64,000 nucleotides of DNA. Source: Akkermansia muciniphila (GTDB lineage Bacteria > Verrucomicrobiota > Verrucomicrobiia > Verrucomicrobiales > Akkermansiaceae). The notes under the pieces are model-generated. The model was not told where the DNA came from and did not search any database. It worked only from the letters and a program-made list of their open reading frames with translations. The position numbers were made by a program, and so were the translations under genes. The stretch's first letter is position 1. Each line of letters starts with the position of its first letter. Where the stretch lies: NCBI GenBank assembly GCA_945874895.1, contig CAMCIC010000006.1, positions 124,001 to 188,000 of the forward strand, given 5' to 3'. This document shows positions 43,915-53,228 of this stretch, piece after piece.

Positions 43915-44553
43915 TTAGTAACCGGTATCTTTCATTTCCTGGTAATTCAACCAGGCGAAATACAGAAGATAAAACGGCATCAACGTGCCGATGCCGAATT
44001 TCCACATCAGCGCCACGCAGACCACAGCGGCGATCATGCTCACTTGTAAACTCAGCTTGCGCCGTTGGGGACCAAGCAGGGCTGCCATCATCTGCCCTCC
44101 ATCCAGCGGAATCACAGGGAGCAAGTTGAGCAAGGCCCAAAAGATGCTCACGAGCGCTAAGTCTGTCAGGAATATGCGGAACATATCGGAGAGCTCAGGC
44201 ATCATGTAATTCGCGAAAAGAGCCAATCCACCGAGCATCAGTTGAATCGCCGGCCCTGCGGCCGTCACCAGGAAACTTTGCCACTGGGAGAAATAGGATC
44301 CGGGAAAGGCGGCGTATCCACCAAATCCGTGCAGCACAATGAAAGGCCGGGCACGGAACATTTTTCCGGTAAGGGCATGACCTAGTTCATGAACAAAAAT
44401 CGAAAAACCGCCGGCAATGACAAACAATGCGATCAGAAGAGCCTGGTTGGAGCCCTCATCCATCCGGCCAAAATTCGATCCAATGAGCGCGAGAATCACC
44501 CAGAACCATGGCTGAATCTCCACCGGGATACCGAAAAAGGAAAAACGAATCAT
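43915..44553 (-). CDS. M50 family site-2-type metalloprotease
   Basis: A membrane-embedded protease of 212 residues with about six helices. The zinc site is complete: HExxH in 'FVHELGHALTG' (about residues 54-58) and the second motif 'LLNLLPVIPLDGGQ' with the third ligand Asp. No PDZ or CBS domain is attached, so it is a minimal core. Family members cut membrane proteins, such as anti-sigma factors or signal peptides. Its target here is unknown, though an anti-sigma-like protein is encoded at 9037-9537. Confidence 0.88.
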   Translation of the reverse strand: MIRFSFFGIPVEIQPWFWVILALIGSNFGRMDEGSNQALLIALFVIAGGFSIFVHELGHALTGKMFRARPFIVLHGFGGYAAFPGSYFSQWQSFLVTAAGPAIQLMLGGLALFANYMMPELSDMFRIFLTDLALVSIFWALLNLLPVIPLDGGQMMAALLGPQRRKLSLQVSMIAAVVCVALMWKFGIGTLMPFYLLYFAWLNYQEMKDTGY

Positions 44554-44641
44554 CAGCGCTACGATGGCTGTTTTTATCTGAATTGCAAGGATCGGATGTC
44601 GCGCGCACTCTCAAGCTTGACCTCGTGACCTGATCTCGGGC

Positions 44642-45421
44642 ATGATTCGCGCCGTGCGATTTGCAATTCTCGGCAGCGGTAGCAGTGGTAATGCCACGTT
44701 GGCCCAATACGCCCAAACCACCCTCCTCATCGATGCCGGACTGAGTGCCAGGCAGTTGGTCGCGCGCGCTCGGCAGCTGGGCAGCGAGGTTATTGACGGC
44801 ATCTTGATCACTCACGAACACGGGGATCATGTGAAGGGTCTAAAAACATTACTCAAACAATACGACATACCCCTTTACGCCACCACCGCTACCGCCCACG
44901 TGTTGCGACAGTCGGGCATCAACGGGCGTTGGCACACTTTTGAGGCGGGGCAGGATTTTACCATCGGCAGCATGCGAGTGGAAAGTTTTTCCATCCTTCA
45001 CGATGCAGTGGATCCGGTGGGCTATGTGGTGCGTAGCGCGGAAAAAAGCCTTGGATTTATCAGCGATCTCGGCCATGTGACTCACAGTGTTACCCAGCGC
45101 CTGCAGGGCATGAACGGGCTATACCTCGAAGCGAACTATGACGAGGAATTGCTTGATGCCGATACCAAGCGTCCTTGGTCAATCAAACAACGGATCAGTT
45201 CGCGACACGGACACTTGTCGAATCGCCAGGCCGCTGATTTGTTAGACAGTATCACTCACTCTGATCTCCGACATGTCGTGCTCGGGCATCTCAGCAGCGA
45301 TTGCAATTGCCGTGACATCGCCACACATACCATGCGTGAGGTTCTCCAAAAAAAAGGCCTGATGGATGTGAGCTTGTGCTGCGCTACCCAGGATGAACCC
45401 TGTGGTTGGTGGTTGTTGTAA
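44642..45421 (+). CDS. MBL-fold metallo-hydrolase (YycJ/WalJ type)
   Basis: A 259-residue metallo-beta-lactamase-fold hydrolase. The metal motif 'ITHEHGDHVKGL' follows the opening 'LGSGSSGNATLA', both typical of WalJ/YycJ. The later metal ligands are near 'SDLGHVTHSV' and 'VVLGHLSSDCN'. These enzymes are reported as 5'-3' exonucleases linked to DNA repair and cell-wall signalling in Firmicutes; the role here is unknown. No walKR genes are close. Its last bases lie 57 bp before the next start. Confidence 0.88.
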   Translation: MIRAVRFAILGSGSSGNATLAQYAQTTLLIDAGLSARQLVARARQLGSEVIDGILITHEHGDHVKGLKTLLKQYDIPLYATTATAHVLRQSGINGRWHTFEAGQDFTIGSMRVESFSILHDAVDPVGYVVRSAEKSLGFISDLGHVTHSVTQRLQGMNGLYLEANYDEELLDADTKRPWSIKQRISSRHGHLSNRQAADLLDSITHSDLRHVVLGHLSSDCNCRDIATHTMREVLQKKGLMDVSLCCATQDEPCGWWLL

Positions 45422-45477
45422 GATATCCTTCGATAGATGCCATGGGCATGAATCGTAGCCAGAAGAAGATTTTTCTT

Positions 45478-46482
45478 ATGAAAATGCATTCTCTCTTTTT
45501 CGGCATGGCTTTGACCGGCGCCTTACTGGCGGACACTCCCGCCTCGAACCAAAAGGTTTGGATCGAACCCGAGCTCGCAGCGAAAGAGGATCCTGATTTT
45601 TCCATTCAGGGCGAATATCGCAGCAAGGATCCGATCGGACAGGGCGCTCAGGTGGTGGCATTGGGGCAGGGGAAGTTCGATCTTTACATGCTGGAAGGTG
45701 GTCTTCCCGGCGATGGCTGGACTTCGGGTCAATCGCGTCATCGATTGTCCGGTGAGCGTAAGGGCGAACTCGTTGTTTTTCGCCAAGAGCAACCCTACAT
45801 CCAAGTTTCCCTTCAAGCGGGGACCATGGTCATCACCGATTCCAATCGCAAACACGATACTCTGAGCCGCATCGAACGCAAGAGCCCGACGCTGGGCGCT
45901 ACGCCTCCCGCGGGTGCCGTGGTGTTGTTCGACGGCAGCTCCGCCGATGCATGGGACAAGGGCAAGGTTGAAAATGGTTTTTTGCATGCGACCAGTTGTT
46001 TCAGCAAACAACAGTTCAGCGATTACCAATTGCATGTCGAGTTCCGCACGCCCTACAAACCACTGGCTCGCGGTCAGCAGCGCGGTAACAGCGGCATTTA
46101 CATGAACGGACGCTGGGAAACGCAGGTGCTTGACTCCTTCGGTCTCGATGGGCGCGACAACGAATGCGGTGGAGTGTATTCTCTATCAAAACCTCTTTTG
46201 AACATGTGCTATCCTCCATTGTCATGGCAAACCTACGATGTTGATTTCACGTCAGCGACTTTCGATGCCGATGGCAAGCGCCTGACGTGGCCGCGCATGA
46301 CCGTGCGTTTGAATGGCGTGGTCGTGCATGAGGATCTGGAGTTGAAAAAGGATTTCACCGCATCGGCCCCGCTTGCGAAGCCACTCGACTCCGCCGCTGG
46401 TCCGGTGTTTTTGCAAGATCACGGCAACCCGGTGGTCTATCGTAACATTTGGATTCTTCCTAGGAAGCCGATTGCCAAATGA
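45478..46482 (+). CDS. DUF1080 (3-keto-disaccharide hydrolase) domain secreted protein
   Basis: A 334-residue exported protein. The start at 45478 has AGAAGAAG about nine bases upstream and begins a signal peptide (MKMHSLFFGMALTGALLA). The DUF1080 domain fills ~145-334: 'VVLFDGSSADAWDKGK' and 'HVEFRTPYKP...GNSGIYMNGRWETQVLDSF' are typical. The family has a lectin-like jelly-roll fold and members hydrolyse 3-keto-glucosides. The first ~130 residues are of unknown nature. Its 3' end overlaps the convergent tilS gene by 23 bp. Confidence 0.85.
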   Translation: MKMHSLFFGMALTGALLADTPASNQKVWIEPELAAKEDPDFSIQGEYRSKDPIGQGAQVVALGQGKFDLYMLEGGLPGDGWTSGQSRHRLSGERKGELVVFRQEQPYIQVSLQAGTMVITDSNRKHDTLSRIERKSPTLGATPPAGAVVLFDGSSADAWDKGKVENGFLHATSCFSKQQFSDYQLHVEFRTPYKPLARGQQRGNSGIYMNGRWETQVLDSFGLDGRDNECGGVYSLSKPLLNMCYPPLSWQTYDVDFTSATFDADGKRLTWPRMTVRLNGVVVHEDLELKKDFTASAPLAKPLDSAAGPVFLQDHGNPVVYRNIWILPRKPIAK

Positions 46483-47479
46483 TGCGTCCGGCTTTGCGCC
46501 GCAGGAAATGCCCGCCCGGGAGATTGACGCAATGAATGTTGGCATCGTTCAGTAGCAAAAGACAGCGGTCTAACAAATCACGGGAAATGCTTCCGCATCG
46601 ATGTTGTTGCAGGTAATCGCGGAACACCAGACGCTGCAGGGCGGGTGGGAGATTTTTGAGCACCGGCACATGCAAGCGGCCCTGCGGATCGAGCGCATGA
46701 ATCTGCTCCAGCGCCCATGAATCAAGCACTTGTTGATCATCCTGCGCCTTTTCTTGTTGTAACAGTAGAGGTGTCACGTCTCGGCGAGCAACGTCGCAGA
46801 GCAGAGGCAACACTTCGAGGCGCATGCGGTTGCGGGTGGCACGTGGCACGGCATTGCTGGCATCCTCCCGCCATGCCATCTGATGCTCGAGTAGGTAGTC
46901 ACGCAGTTCCTGGCGTCGGGTGGAAAGCAAAGGCCGGATCACTTCCAACTTTTGTGAGCCGATCGAAAGGTGTTGTTTGGCGCTCATGCCTTTGAGCCCG
47001 TGCGAGCCACGCACCAGATTCCATAGCATGGTTTCCGCCTGATCATCGGCATGGTGGGCGAGCAGCAAACGCGGGCATCTGTGCTCGCGGGCGACGCTGG
47101 CAAAAAATTCGTGGCGCAGATGACGAGCCGCCGTTTCGATGGATTCGCCTCGCTCGGTGGCCATTTTTTTCACGTCGATCCGGGTGCTGCAATAAGGCAG
47201 TGCGAGTTTCCGGCATAGGACCTCCACAAATCTCGCGTCCGCGGTCGAGTCTTTTCCGCGGAGTCGATGATCGACATGGCAGATGATGAGACGTTTCACG
47301 CCCGCTTCCAGCAGAAGATGCACCAACGCCACGGAATCCGCGCCGCCTGAGACGCCCACGAGATATCGGCGTCGCGGGGATAGCTGTTCGAAGAGGATTT
47401 TGCGGGTGGGTAAGGGCACAACGCCAAGGTATCGCCGAGCGATTCTTTTGGCAATGCGTGACTTATGCGGGATTCCCAT
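46460..47479 (-). CDS. tilS: tRNA(Ile)-lysidine synthase
   Basis: Modifies C34 of the CAU-anticodon tRNA(Ile2) to lysidine so that it reads AUA. The PP-loop ATPase motif 'VGVSGGADSVALVHLLL' is intact, with 'CHVDHRLRGKDS', 'RHLRHEFF' and 'LLAHHADDQAETMLWNL' as the other family blocks. A C-terminal TilS domain follows. The start at 47479 is next to a REP-like repeat and gives 339 residues; the frame is open 36 codons further through the repeat, which I consider non-coding. The candidate substrate tRNA gene lies at 23060-23134. Confidence 0.9.
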   Translation of the reverse strand: MGIPHKSRIAKRIARRYLGVVPLPTRKILFEQLSPRRRYLVGVSGGADSVALVHLLLEAGVKRLIICHVDHRLRGKDSTADARFVEVLCRKLALPYCSTRIDVKKMATERGESIETAARHLRHEFFASVAREHRCPRLLLAHHADDQAETMLWNLVRGSHGLKGMSAKQHLSIGSQKLEVIRPLLSTRRQELRDYLLEHQMAWREDASNAVPRATRNRMRLEVLPLLCDVARRDVTPLLLQQEKAQDDQQVLDSWALEQIHALDPQGRLHVPVLKNLPPALQRLVFRDYLQQHRCGSISRDLLDRCLLLLNDANIHCVNLPGGHFLRRKAGRIIWQSAS

Positions 47480-47481
47480 GG

Positions 47482-47538
47482 GAGCGCGGACTTCAGTCCG
47501 CTTTTGCGTGAGAGGGAAGCGGACTGAAGTCAGCGCTC
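47482..47538. repeat. REPIN-like inverted pair of short palindromes
   Basis: Two 22-bp arms (47482-47503 and 47517-47538) are inverted copies with one mismatch, separated by 13 bp. Each arm contains its own small palindrome, GCGGACT-TC-AGTCCGC. This two-palindromes-in-opposite-orientation layout is that of a REPIN/BIME element. It lies between the divergent tilS and HIT genes, directly upstream of tilS. Confidence 0.7.
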
Positions 47539-47596
47539 GAGGCCCATCGAATCTTTCGAGGGTTGCATTTCTGTGATGAAAAGACAAAGTTCGCTC

Positions 47597-48013
47597 ATGT
47601 CTTTTGCGTTACATGATCGCTTGGCACGCGGCTCCTTTGATCTCGGTGTGCATGGCATCTGTCGTGTGCTGCTGAAGGATCAAGCTCATTTCCCGTGGAT
47701 TCTGTTAGTGCCGGAAGTGGATGCATCTGTGACCGAACTGCACCAGCTTTCGTCCGCGCAATTTCAGTCCGTATGCGAGAGCATGCGGCTTTTTTCCGCA
47801 GGCATGGCGGAGTGGCCGGGGGTGGAAAAGGTCAACGTCGCCGCGATCGGCAACCAGGTATCCCAGTTGCACATTCATATCGTCGGTCGCCATCAGGCGG
47901 ATATCGCTTGGCCCGGCGTGGTGTGGTCGTGCGCGGAGAAAAAAAACTACGGTGCCGATGAAGTCACCGCACACCGGCAACGCATCCTCGGTTGGATGGG
48001 TGCTAACAGCTGA
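47597..48013 (+). CDS. HIT family protein
   Basis: A small nucleotide-binding hydrolase of the histidine-triad superfamily, 138 residues. The triad is 'QLHIHIVGR' (H-x-H-x with a changed third position), so the usual HxHxH is only partly kept. The opening 'HDRLARGSFDLG' and 'PWILLVPEVDA' match the family. The start at 47597 is chosen over an ATG 24 bp upstream, which lies in the divergent region next to the repeat. Its end overlaps the convergent rsmE by 11 bp. Confidence 0.8.
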   Translation: MSFALHDRLARGSFDLGVHGICRVLLKDQAHFPWILLVPEVDASVTELHQLSSAQFQSVCESMRLFSAGMAEWPGVEKVNVAAIGNQVSQLHIHIVGRHQADIAWPGVVWSCAEKKNYGADEVTAHRQRILGWMGANS

Positions 48014-48728
48014 GCAGGCAGCGCAAGGAAGCGAGCGCATACAGAGCTGCCGTTTCGCTGCGTAGCACAAGGGATCCGAGAGCTGCGGGGCGATAACCGG
48101 CATCCAGAGCCCATTGCGTTTCTTCGTTGGAAAAATCGCCCTCTGGGCCGATCATGATCGTGATCTCCTCTTCGGTCGCCAGCTCATCGATCACTTGTTT
48201 CAGAGGAAGGGCTCCCGGTGCCAGCGAGGCGATGATGCGGCCTCCCGCGCGCGGTTGTGAAAGAAATATTCGGCCATCCACAGGGGGCTCGACCTGAGGC
48301 ATGCGGTTTTGCCCGCATTGTTTGCAGGCTTCCAGCGCGACCTTCTGCCATTTTTCGGATTTTTTGATCGCCTCGGATGCATCGTATTTAACGATGGTAT
48401 AGCGGGTGACGAGTGGGATGATCCGCGAGACGCCGAGTTCCACGGCTTTTTCTATGATCCAATCCATCGTCTTCCCCTTGGGCACGGCCTGGGCCAAGGT
48501 AATGATGGGGCGTGGCGTATCATCCAGTATTTCCTCGCCCAATTCGATTGCGACGGCGTTTTTGCTGACTTGGCGAATGGTTGCCTTCGCCGAGCGACCG
48601 CAACCATCGAAAACGGTGATGTCATCACCTGTCGAAAGACGCAGCACTTGCGAACAATGACGGGACTCCTCCTCCTCCAACCGGGCGATGGTTTGCCATG
48701 CTGCGGGAGGAAGATGGAATCTCGCCAT
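48003..48728 (-). CDS. rsmE: 16S rRNA m3U1498 methyltransferase
   Basis: Methylates U1498 of 16S rRNA. It is 241 residues: an N-terminal PUA-like domain, then a SPOUT (knotted) methyltransferase domain with 'IGPEGDFSNEE' and 'LGSLVLRSETAALYAL', which form the SAM knot. 'AQAVPKGKTMDWIIEKAVELGV' is another family block. It starts 11 bp after the dnaJ stop; dnaJ-rsmE linkage is common in bacteria. Confidence 0.94.
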   Translation of the reverse strand: MARFHLPPAAWQTIARLEEEESRHCSQVLRLSTGDDITVFDGCGRSAKATIRQVSKNAVAIELGEEILDDTPRPIITLAQAVPKGKTMDWIIEKAVELGVSRIIPLVTRYTIVKYDASEAIKKSEKWQKVALEACKQCGQNRMPQVEPPVDGRIFLSQPRAGGRIIASLAPGALPLKQVIDELATEEEITIMIGPEGDFSNEETQWALDAGYRPAALGSLVLRSETAALYALASLRCLLSC

Positions 48729-48739
48729 GATCGAATTCG

Positions 48740-49882
48740 TTATCTGTCGAAAAACCTCTTCGCCTTAGCAAAGAAGCTTTCCTCCATCGGTTTGTTTTTC
48801 TCGCCGATCGATTCCCCGAAAGCGCGGAGTTTTTCCTGCTGTTCGCCATTCAGCTTGGTGGGCACTTCGACCTGCACAGACACGTGCAAATCACCGCGAC
48901 GTCCGCCACTGAGGTTGGACATACCTTTTTCCTTCAGGCGGAAGACGGTGCCGCCTTGAGTGCCTGCGGGAATTTTGATCGAGGCCTGACCGTCGAGTGT
49001 GGGCACTTGGGTCTCGCCACCGAGGGCCGCTGTGACAAACGAAATCGGCACTTCGCAGATGAGGTCATTGCCATCGCGTTCGAAGAAATCGTGTTTCTTG
49101 ATGATGAGGAATACGTAAAGATCACCAGAGGGGCCACCGCGCAGTCCCGCATCGCCATGTCCCGTGGAGCGTAGGCGCGTACCAGTATCGACACCCGCTG
49201 GAATGCGGATCTTGATGCTGGTTTCCTTCTGCACGCGGCCCTCGCCACGGCAGGAATCGCAGGGATCCGAGATCAGATCGCCGGTGCCATGGCAGGTGGG
49301 GCACTCGCTTTGTTGCACAAAGATGCCGGCCGAGCGGGTCACCACACCGCGACCGCCGCAAGTGTGGCATTTTTTTGTGCCACTACCGCTTTTCGAACCT
49401 GTGGTGCCGCAGCTCTCGCAGGAAACGTAGCGCTCGATCAGCAATTCCTTTTCCACCCCGCGCGCGGCTTCTTCTAACGAAAGTTCCAGATCGTAGCGCA
49501 AATCGCTACCGCGTTGTTTGCCGCTCTTGCGCCGTGCACCACCACCTCCGAACATGTCTTCGAAGCCTCCGCCAAATGCGCCGCCGAAAACTTCGCGGAA
49601 CAAGTCCATCGGGTCATGGAAGCCGCCACCGCCACCACCACCGCCGCCCGGACCACTGAAGGCTTGGTGACCGTAGCGGTCATATGCCGCGCGTTTGTCC
49701 TCATTGCTGAGCACATCGTAAGCTTCGCCCAGCTCTTTGAATTTTTCCTCAGCCGCCTTGTCGCCTTGATTCTTATCGGGATGCCACTGCATCGCCAATT
49801 TCCGATAGGCTTTTTTGATCTCATCGGCACTGGCCGATTTGCCCACGCCGAGGATGTCGTAATAGTCGCGTTTTTCCGCCAT
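48740..49882 (-). CDS. dnaJ: Molecular chaperone DnaJ
   Basis: Co-chaperone that delivers substrates to DnaK and stimulates its ATPase. It is 380 residues. The J domain at 1-~70 has the HPD tripeptide in 'WHPDKN', followed by a Gly-rich and Phe-rich linker. The zinc domain (~140-215) has four CxxC pairs: 'CESCGTTG', 'CHTCGGRG', 'CPTCHGTG' and 'CDSCRGEG'. The first pair lacks the usual CxxCxGxG glycine pattern. The C-terminal substrate domain ends ~380. It follows grpE by six bases on the same strand; dnaK is not in the window. Confidence 0.95.
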   Translation of the reverse strand: MAEKRDYYDILGVGKSASADEIKKAYRKLAMQWHPDKNQGDKAAEEKFKELGEAYDVLSNEDKRAAYDRYGHQAFSGPGGGGGGGGGFHDPMDLFREVFGGAFGGGFEDMFGGGGARRKSGKQRGSDLRYDLELSLEEAARGVEKELLIERYVSCESCGTTGSKSGSGTKKCHTCGGRGVVTRSAGIFVQQSECPTCHGTGDLISDPCDSCRGEGRVQKETSIKIRIPAGVDTGTRLRSTGHGDAGLRGGPSGDLYVFLIIKKHDFFERDGNDLICEVPISFVTAALGGETQVPTLDGQASIKIPAGTQGGTVFRLKEKGMSNLSGGRRGDLHVSVQVEVPTKLNGEQQEKLRAFGESIGEKNKPMEESFFAKAKRFFDR

Positions 49883-49888
49883 GTCGTG

Positions 49889-50431
49889 TTATTGGGCTGA
49901 TTCTTCTTGAGCTTTGGCCACCACCACATTCGCCGGGCGCAACAGACGGTCGCGCAGACGGAAACCGCGGCGCAACACACGAACGACGGTGCCCGGTGCA
50001 TGTTCGGCGCTCACTTCTTCGCTCACGGCCTCGTGCATGTTGGGATCGAAAGCCGCATGCAGTGCGACGATTTCCTCCACACCTTGCTGAGAGAGAAATT
50101 CATTGAACTGCTTGCGCACCATATCCATGCCGATGTAGATCATCGAGCTGGTATCACTGGCAGCTGCCATCATCCCCATTTCGAAATTATCGAGGATGGG
50201 GATGAGCTGTTCTAACAAATCCTGGTTGCCAAAACGTACAGCTTCCTCGCGTTCGCGTGCGACGCGCTTGCGGAAATTGTCGAAATCCGCTGCCGTGCGC
50301 AAGGCGAGATCGCGCCAGCGCGCGACTTCCTCAGCCATGGCCTGTGCTTGATCGCCAGCGTCCATTTCTTCGGCAGAGGCCACGTTAGGATCCTCTGGTT
50401 GTTCTGTTTCTGTGCTCTGATTCTCGTTCAT
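49889..50431 (-). CDS. grpE: Nucleotide exchange factor GrpE
   Basis: Releases ADP from DnaK. It is 180 residues: an acidic disordered N-terminus, a long coiled coil (~30-90, 'WRDLALRTAADFDNFRKRVA'), and a C-terminal beta domain ('GVEEIVALHAAFDPNMHEAV'). It is first in the grpE-dnaJ-rsmE group and 45 bp after leuA on the same strand. No CIRCE element was seen in the short gap. Confidence 0.93.
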   Translation of the reverse strand: MNENQSTETEQPEDPNVASAEEMDAGDQAQAMAEEVARWRDLALRTAADFDNFRKRVAREREEAVRFGNQDLLEQLIPILDNFEMGMMAAASDTSSMIYIGMDMVRKQFNEFLSQQGVEEIVALHAAFDPNMHEAVSEEVSAEHAPGTVVRVLRRGFRLRDRLLRPANVVVAKAQEESAQ

Positions 50432-50476
50432 ACGCCCGTTTCTTTACTCATGAAAAGCGATTCGTCAACTGCGGAG

Positions 50477-52174
50477 TCATGCTTGCGCGGGGTGCAGCAG
50501 GTTCCACGCACTGACAAGGGCTCGTAAGCCGGCCATTTCGATGGAATTGTCAATGCCCGCTCCCCACAACAAACGCCCGTCGTCCGACTGAAGTTGGACA
50601 TAGGCCGCTGCACTGGCATCCGATCCACCGCGCACCGCATGCGAGCGGTAATCCGTCACTTTGAAGTCCTTCAGCCCGGCTCCCTCCAGCGCGTGCACAA
50701 AGGCATTGATCGGTCCATTGCCGCGACCGATGATTTCCTTCGACTTAGATTCGTGCACGATGGTCGCCCGGCACTCGACCACGCCGCGTTCATCGGTAAG
50801 GTGAATGAGTTCATATTCGGTAACATCGAGTGGATGGGAGACATTGGCAAAGTGTTGATGAAACGCCTCGCCGATCTCGTCGGCAGACATTTCTCGACCC
50901 CACTGGTCGGCCAGATCATAAATGAACTTCCCTACCTGCGGGTGCATGGTTTTCGGCAGGTCCAGACCATGTTCGCGATCGAGAATGTAAGCCACACCGC
51001 CTTTGCCTGATTGCGAGTTGATTCGGATGATCGCCTCGTAGCTGCGGCCTATGTCCTGCGGATCTATCGTCAGGTAAGGCACCGCCCAAGAAATGACTTC
51101 CGAGTGGGACGCACATTCCTGATCGCGGCGGTCGAGACCTTTTTTGATGGCGTCCTGATGCGATCCCGAAAATGCGGTGAAGACCAACTCGCCTGCGTAT
51201 GGCTGACGCTCCGGCACGACCAGACGGCAGCAGCGTTCGTATACCTCGCGCACGGATGCCAGATCAGAAAAGTCCAATCCTGTCTCCAAGCCGTGGCTGT
51301 TCATGTTCAGCGCGACCGTTACGATATCGAGGTTGCCGGTCCTCTCGCCATTGCCAAACAGCGTGCCTTCCACGCGGTCCGCACCGGCTAACAAACCGAG
51401 CTCGGTGGATGCTGTGCCGGTGCCGCGGTCGTTGTGTGTGTGAAGGGAAATGATCACACGATCGCGATCGCGGATGTTACGGCACATCCATTCGATCTGA
51501 TCCGCATGAACGTTGGGCAAGCACCACTCGACGGTATTTGGCAAATTGAGAATCACTTTTTTCTGGGGCGTGGGTTGCCAGACATCCATCACCGCATGAC
51601 AGCACTCCAGTGCAAAATCGAGCTCGGTATCGCTGAAGCTTTCCGGCGAATATTGAAAAGTCCACTCGGTCTCGGGAGCCAACGCGGCATATTGTTTCAC
51701 CCACTGCGCTCCCTGCACGGCGATCGCACGGGTCTCCTCACGCGAGGCATTGTGAAAAGTCACCCTGCGCTGCAATGTGCTGGTGGGATTGTAGAGGTGC
51801 ACGATCGCTTGCTTCACGCCTTGGAGACTCTCGTAACTGCGCTGAATCAAATGCTCACGCGCCTGCACCAGCACTTGGATCGTGACATCGGCAGGAATGC
51901 GGTTTTCCTCGATCAATCGGCGCACGAAATGAAATTCTGTGTCGGACGCCGAGGGAAAGCCCACCTCGATCTGCTTGAATCCGATCCGCACCAGTAGATC
52001 GAAATACTCGAGTTTTTCCTCGATCGACATCGGCGTCGGCAGCGCTTGATTGCCATCGCGTAGGTCCACCGAGCACCAAATCGGAGCTTGCGTGATGGAT
52101 TGATCCGGCCAAGTCCGGTCCGGCAACGAAACCGGAGGAAATGGTCGATATTTGGCGATGGATGAAGGCTTCAT
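50477..52174 (-). CDS. leuA: 2-isopropylmalate synthase
   Basis: Condenses acetyl-CoA with 2-oxoisovalerate, the first step of leucine synthesis. It is 565 residues, the size of the longer (LeuA2/yeast-like) form. The TIM-barrel HMGL domain has 'DLRDGNQALPTPM' and the metal-binding 'SLHTHNDRGTGTA'. A C-terminal regulatory LeuA dimer domain (~430-560) binds leucine as feedback inhibitor. It starts 'MKPSSIAKYRPFPPVSLPDR', typical of this subgroup. Other leucine genes are not in the window. Confidence 0.94.
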   Translation of the reverse strand: MKPSSIAKYRPFPPVSLPDRTWPDQSITQAPIWCSVDLRDGNQALPTPMSIEEKLEYFDLLVRIGFKQIEVGFPSASDTEFHFVRRLIEENRIPADVTIQVLVQAREHLIQRSYESLQGVKQAIVHLYNPTSTLQRRVTFHNASREETRAIAVQGAQWVKQYAALAPETEWTFQYSPESFSDTELDFALECCHAVMDVWQPTPQKKVILNLPNTVEWCLPNVHADQIEWMCRNIRDRDRVIISLHTHNDRGTGTASTELGLLAGADRVEGTLFGNGERTGNLDIVTVALNMNSHGLETGLDFSDLASVREVYERCCRLVVPERQPYAGELVFTAFSGSHQDAIKKGLDRRDQECASHSEVISWAVPYLTIDPQDIGRSYEAIIRINSQSGKGGVAYILDREHGLDLPKTMHPQVGKFIYDLADQWGREMSADEIGEAFHQHFANVSHPLDVTEYELIHLTDERGVVECRATIVHESKSKEIIGRGNGPINAFVHALEGAGLKDFKVTDYRSHAVRGGSDASAAAYVQLQSDDGRLLWGAGIDNSIEMAGLRALVSAWNLLHPAQA

Positions 52175-52335
52175 GACAGGAGTCGAAGGGTAGCGAGAGC
52201 GATGTTTCTGTCAAGAATTGTGATCACTGGAAAACAGTCGTGCCAAAAAGCGTTAGAGTATCGTTTTGCGCCGATGAATCGCACGTTTTATCGCATATGT
52301 GTTGCGTTAGTTTTGAACTATGTCATGCTCCACTC

Positions 52336-53217
52336 ATGAAAACACTGTGTTTCTGGTTATGCATGTCACTTTGCGTATCGGCTCAGATCAAAGCTGTAAC
52401 CTTGCATCCGTTGCTTACGAATCTGTTGCAAAACATCGGAGGTGAACATGTGACCATCATTGACTTGATCGGCAAAACCGGAGATCCCCATCATTTCGAA
52501 CCGGATGCCCAGCTGTTGAAATCCACTGCGGGAGTGAAATTGTATTTTGTCTCTGGCAAGGGACTGGAGCCCTACTTGCCCACGTTGAGAAACATCGTCG
52601 GCGCGAGCGCCAAGGTGGTGGAGGTTGGTGCTACCTTGCCATCGCGGGAGGGTTCATGCTCGCATTCCGAGCATGAACATGCAGGAGAGCATCATCATGG
52701 GGTCGATCCCCATTGGTGGCATTCGATCGAAAATTTCCGCCGTGCGACTCAAGTCGTATTGGCCGAACTGATTTTGGCTGATCCCGAGCACAAGGTGGCC
52801 TTTGAAAAAAATGCCGCGCAATACCGCCTCCGCCTCGAGGAACTCGATCGCTGGGCGCGAAGAGAAATCGCAAAAATTCCCAAAGAAAACCGCCATCTCG
52901 CCACAGCTCATGATGCTTTCGGCTATCTTTGCGATGACTATCATTTCACCGCTTTTCCTGTGCAGGGGATCAACCGCGAACAAACACCAGCGACTACGGA
53001 ATTGGCGGCCTTGGTCAAGGCACTGAAGGACCATCACGTCGTAGCGATTTTTCCAGAAAAGGAGTCCAACCCCAAGATCCTCGAAACACTGACCAAAGAC
53101 AGCGGCATCGTTTTGGCGGAACCATTGATCGCTGATGGCACCAACGTCGATAGCTACGAAGACATGATGCACCGCAACATTGGCGCGATCGTGAAAGTTC
53201 TCGCTCCCGCGCGCTGA
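52336..53217 (+). CDS. Zinc-type ABC transporter substrate-binding protein
   Basis: A 293-residue periplasmic cluster A-I (ZnuA/TroA-like) binding protein. Signal peptide: MKTLCFWLCMSLCVSAQ. Metal-site His: 'DPHHFEPDAQLL' (first), 'DPHWWHSIENF' (second, after a His-rich loop at ~113-130 with 'HSEHEHAGEHHH'), and 'TAHDAFGYL'. The Asp is near the C-terminus in 'GTNVDSYEDMM'. The His-rich loop points to zinc. No permease or ATPase gene is beside it. The start at 52336 is chosen for the signal peptide over an ATG 96 bp upstream. Confidence 0.88.
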   Translation: MKTLCFWLCMSLCVSAQIKAVTLHPLLTNLLQNIGGEHVTIIDLIGKTGDPHHFEPDAQLLKSTAGVKLYFVSGKGLEPYLPTLRNIVGASAKVVEVGATLPSREGSCSHSEHEHAGEHHHGVDPHWWHSIENFRRATQVVLAELILADPEHKVAFEKNAAQYRLRLEELDRWARREIAKIPKENRHLATAHDAFGYLCDDYHFTAFPVQGINREQTPATTELAALVKALKDHHVVAIFPEKESNPKILETLTKDSGIVLAEPLIADGTNVDSYEDMMHRNIGAIVKVLAPAR

Positions 53218-53228
53218 TGCTGATGGCA

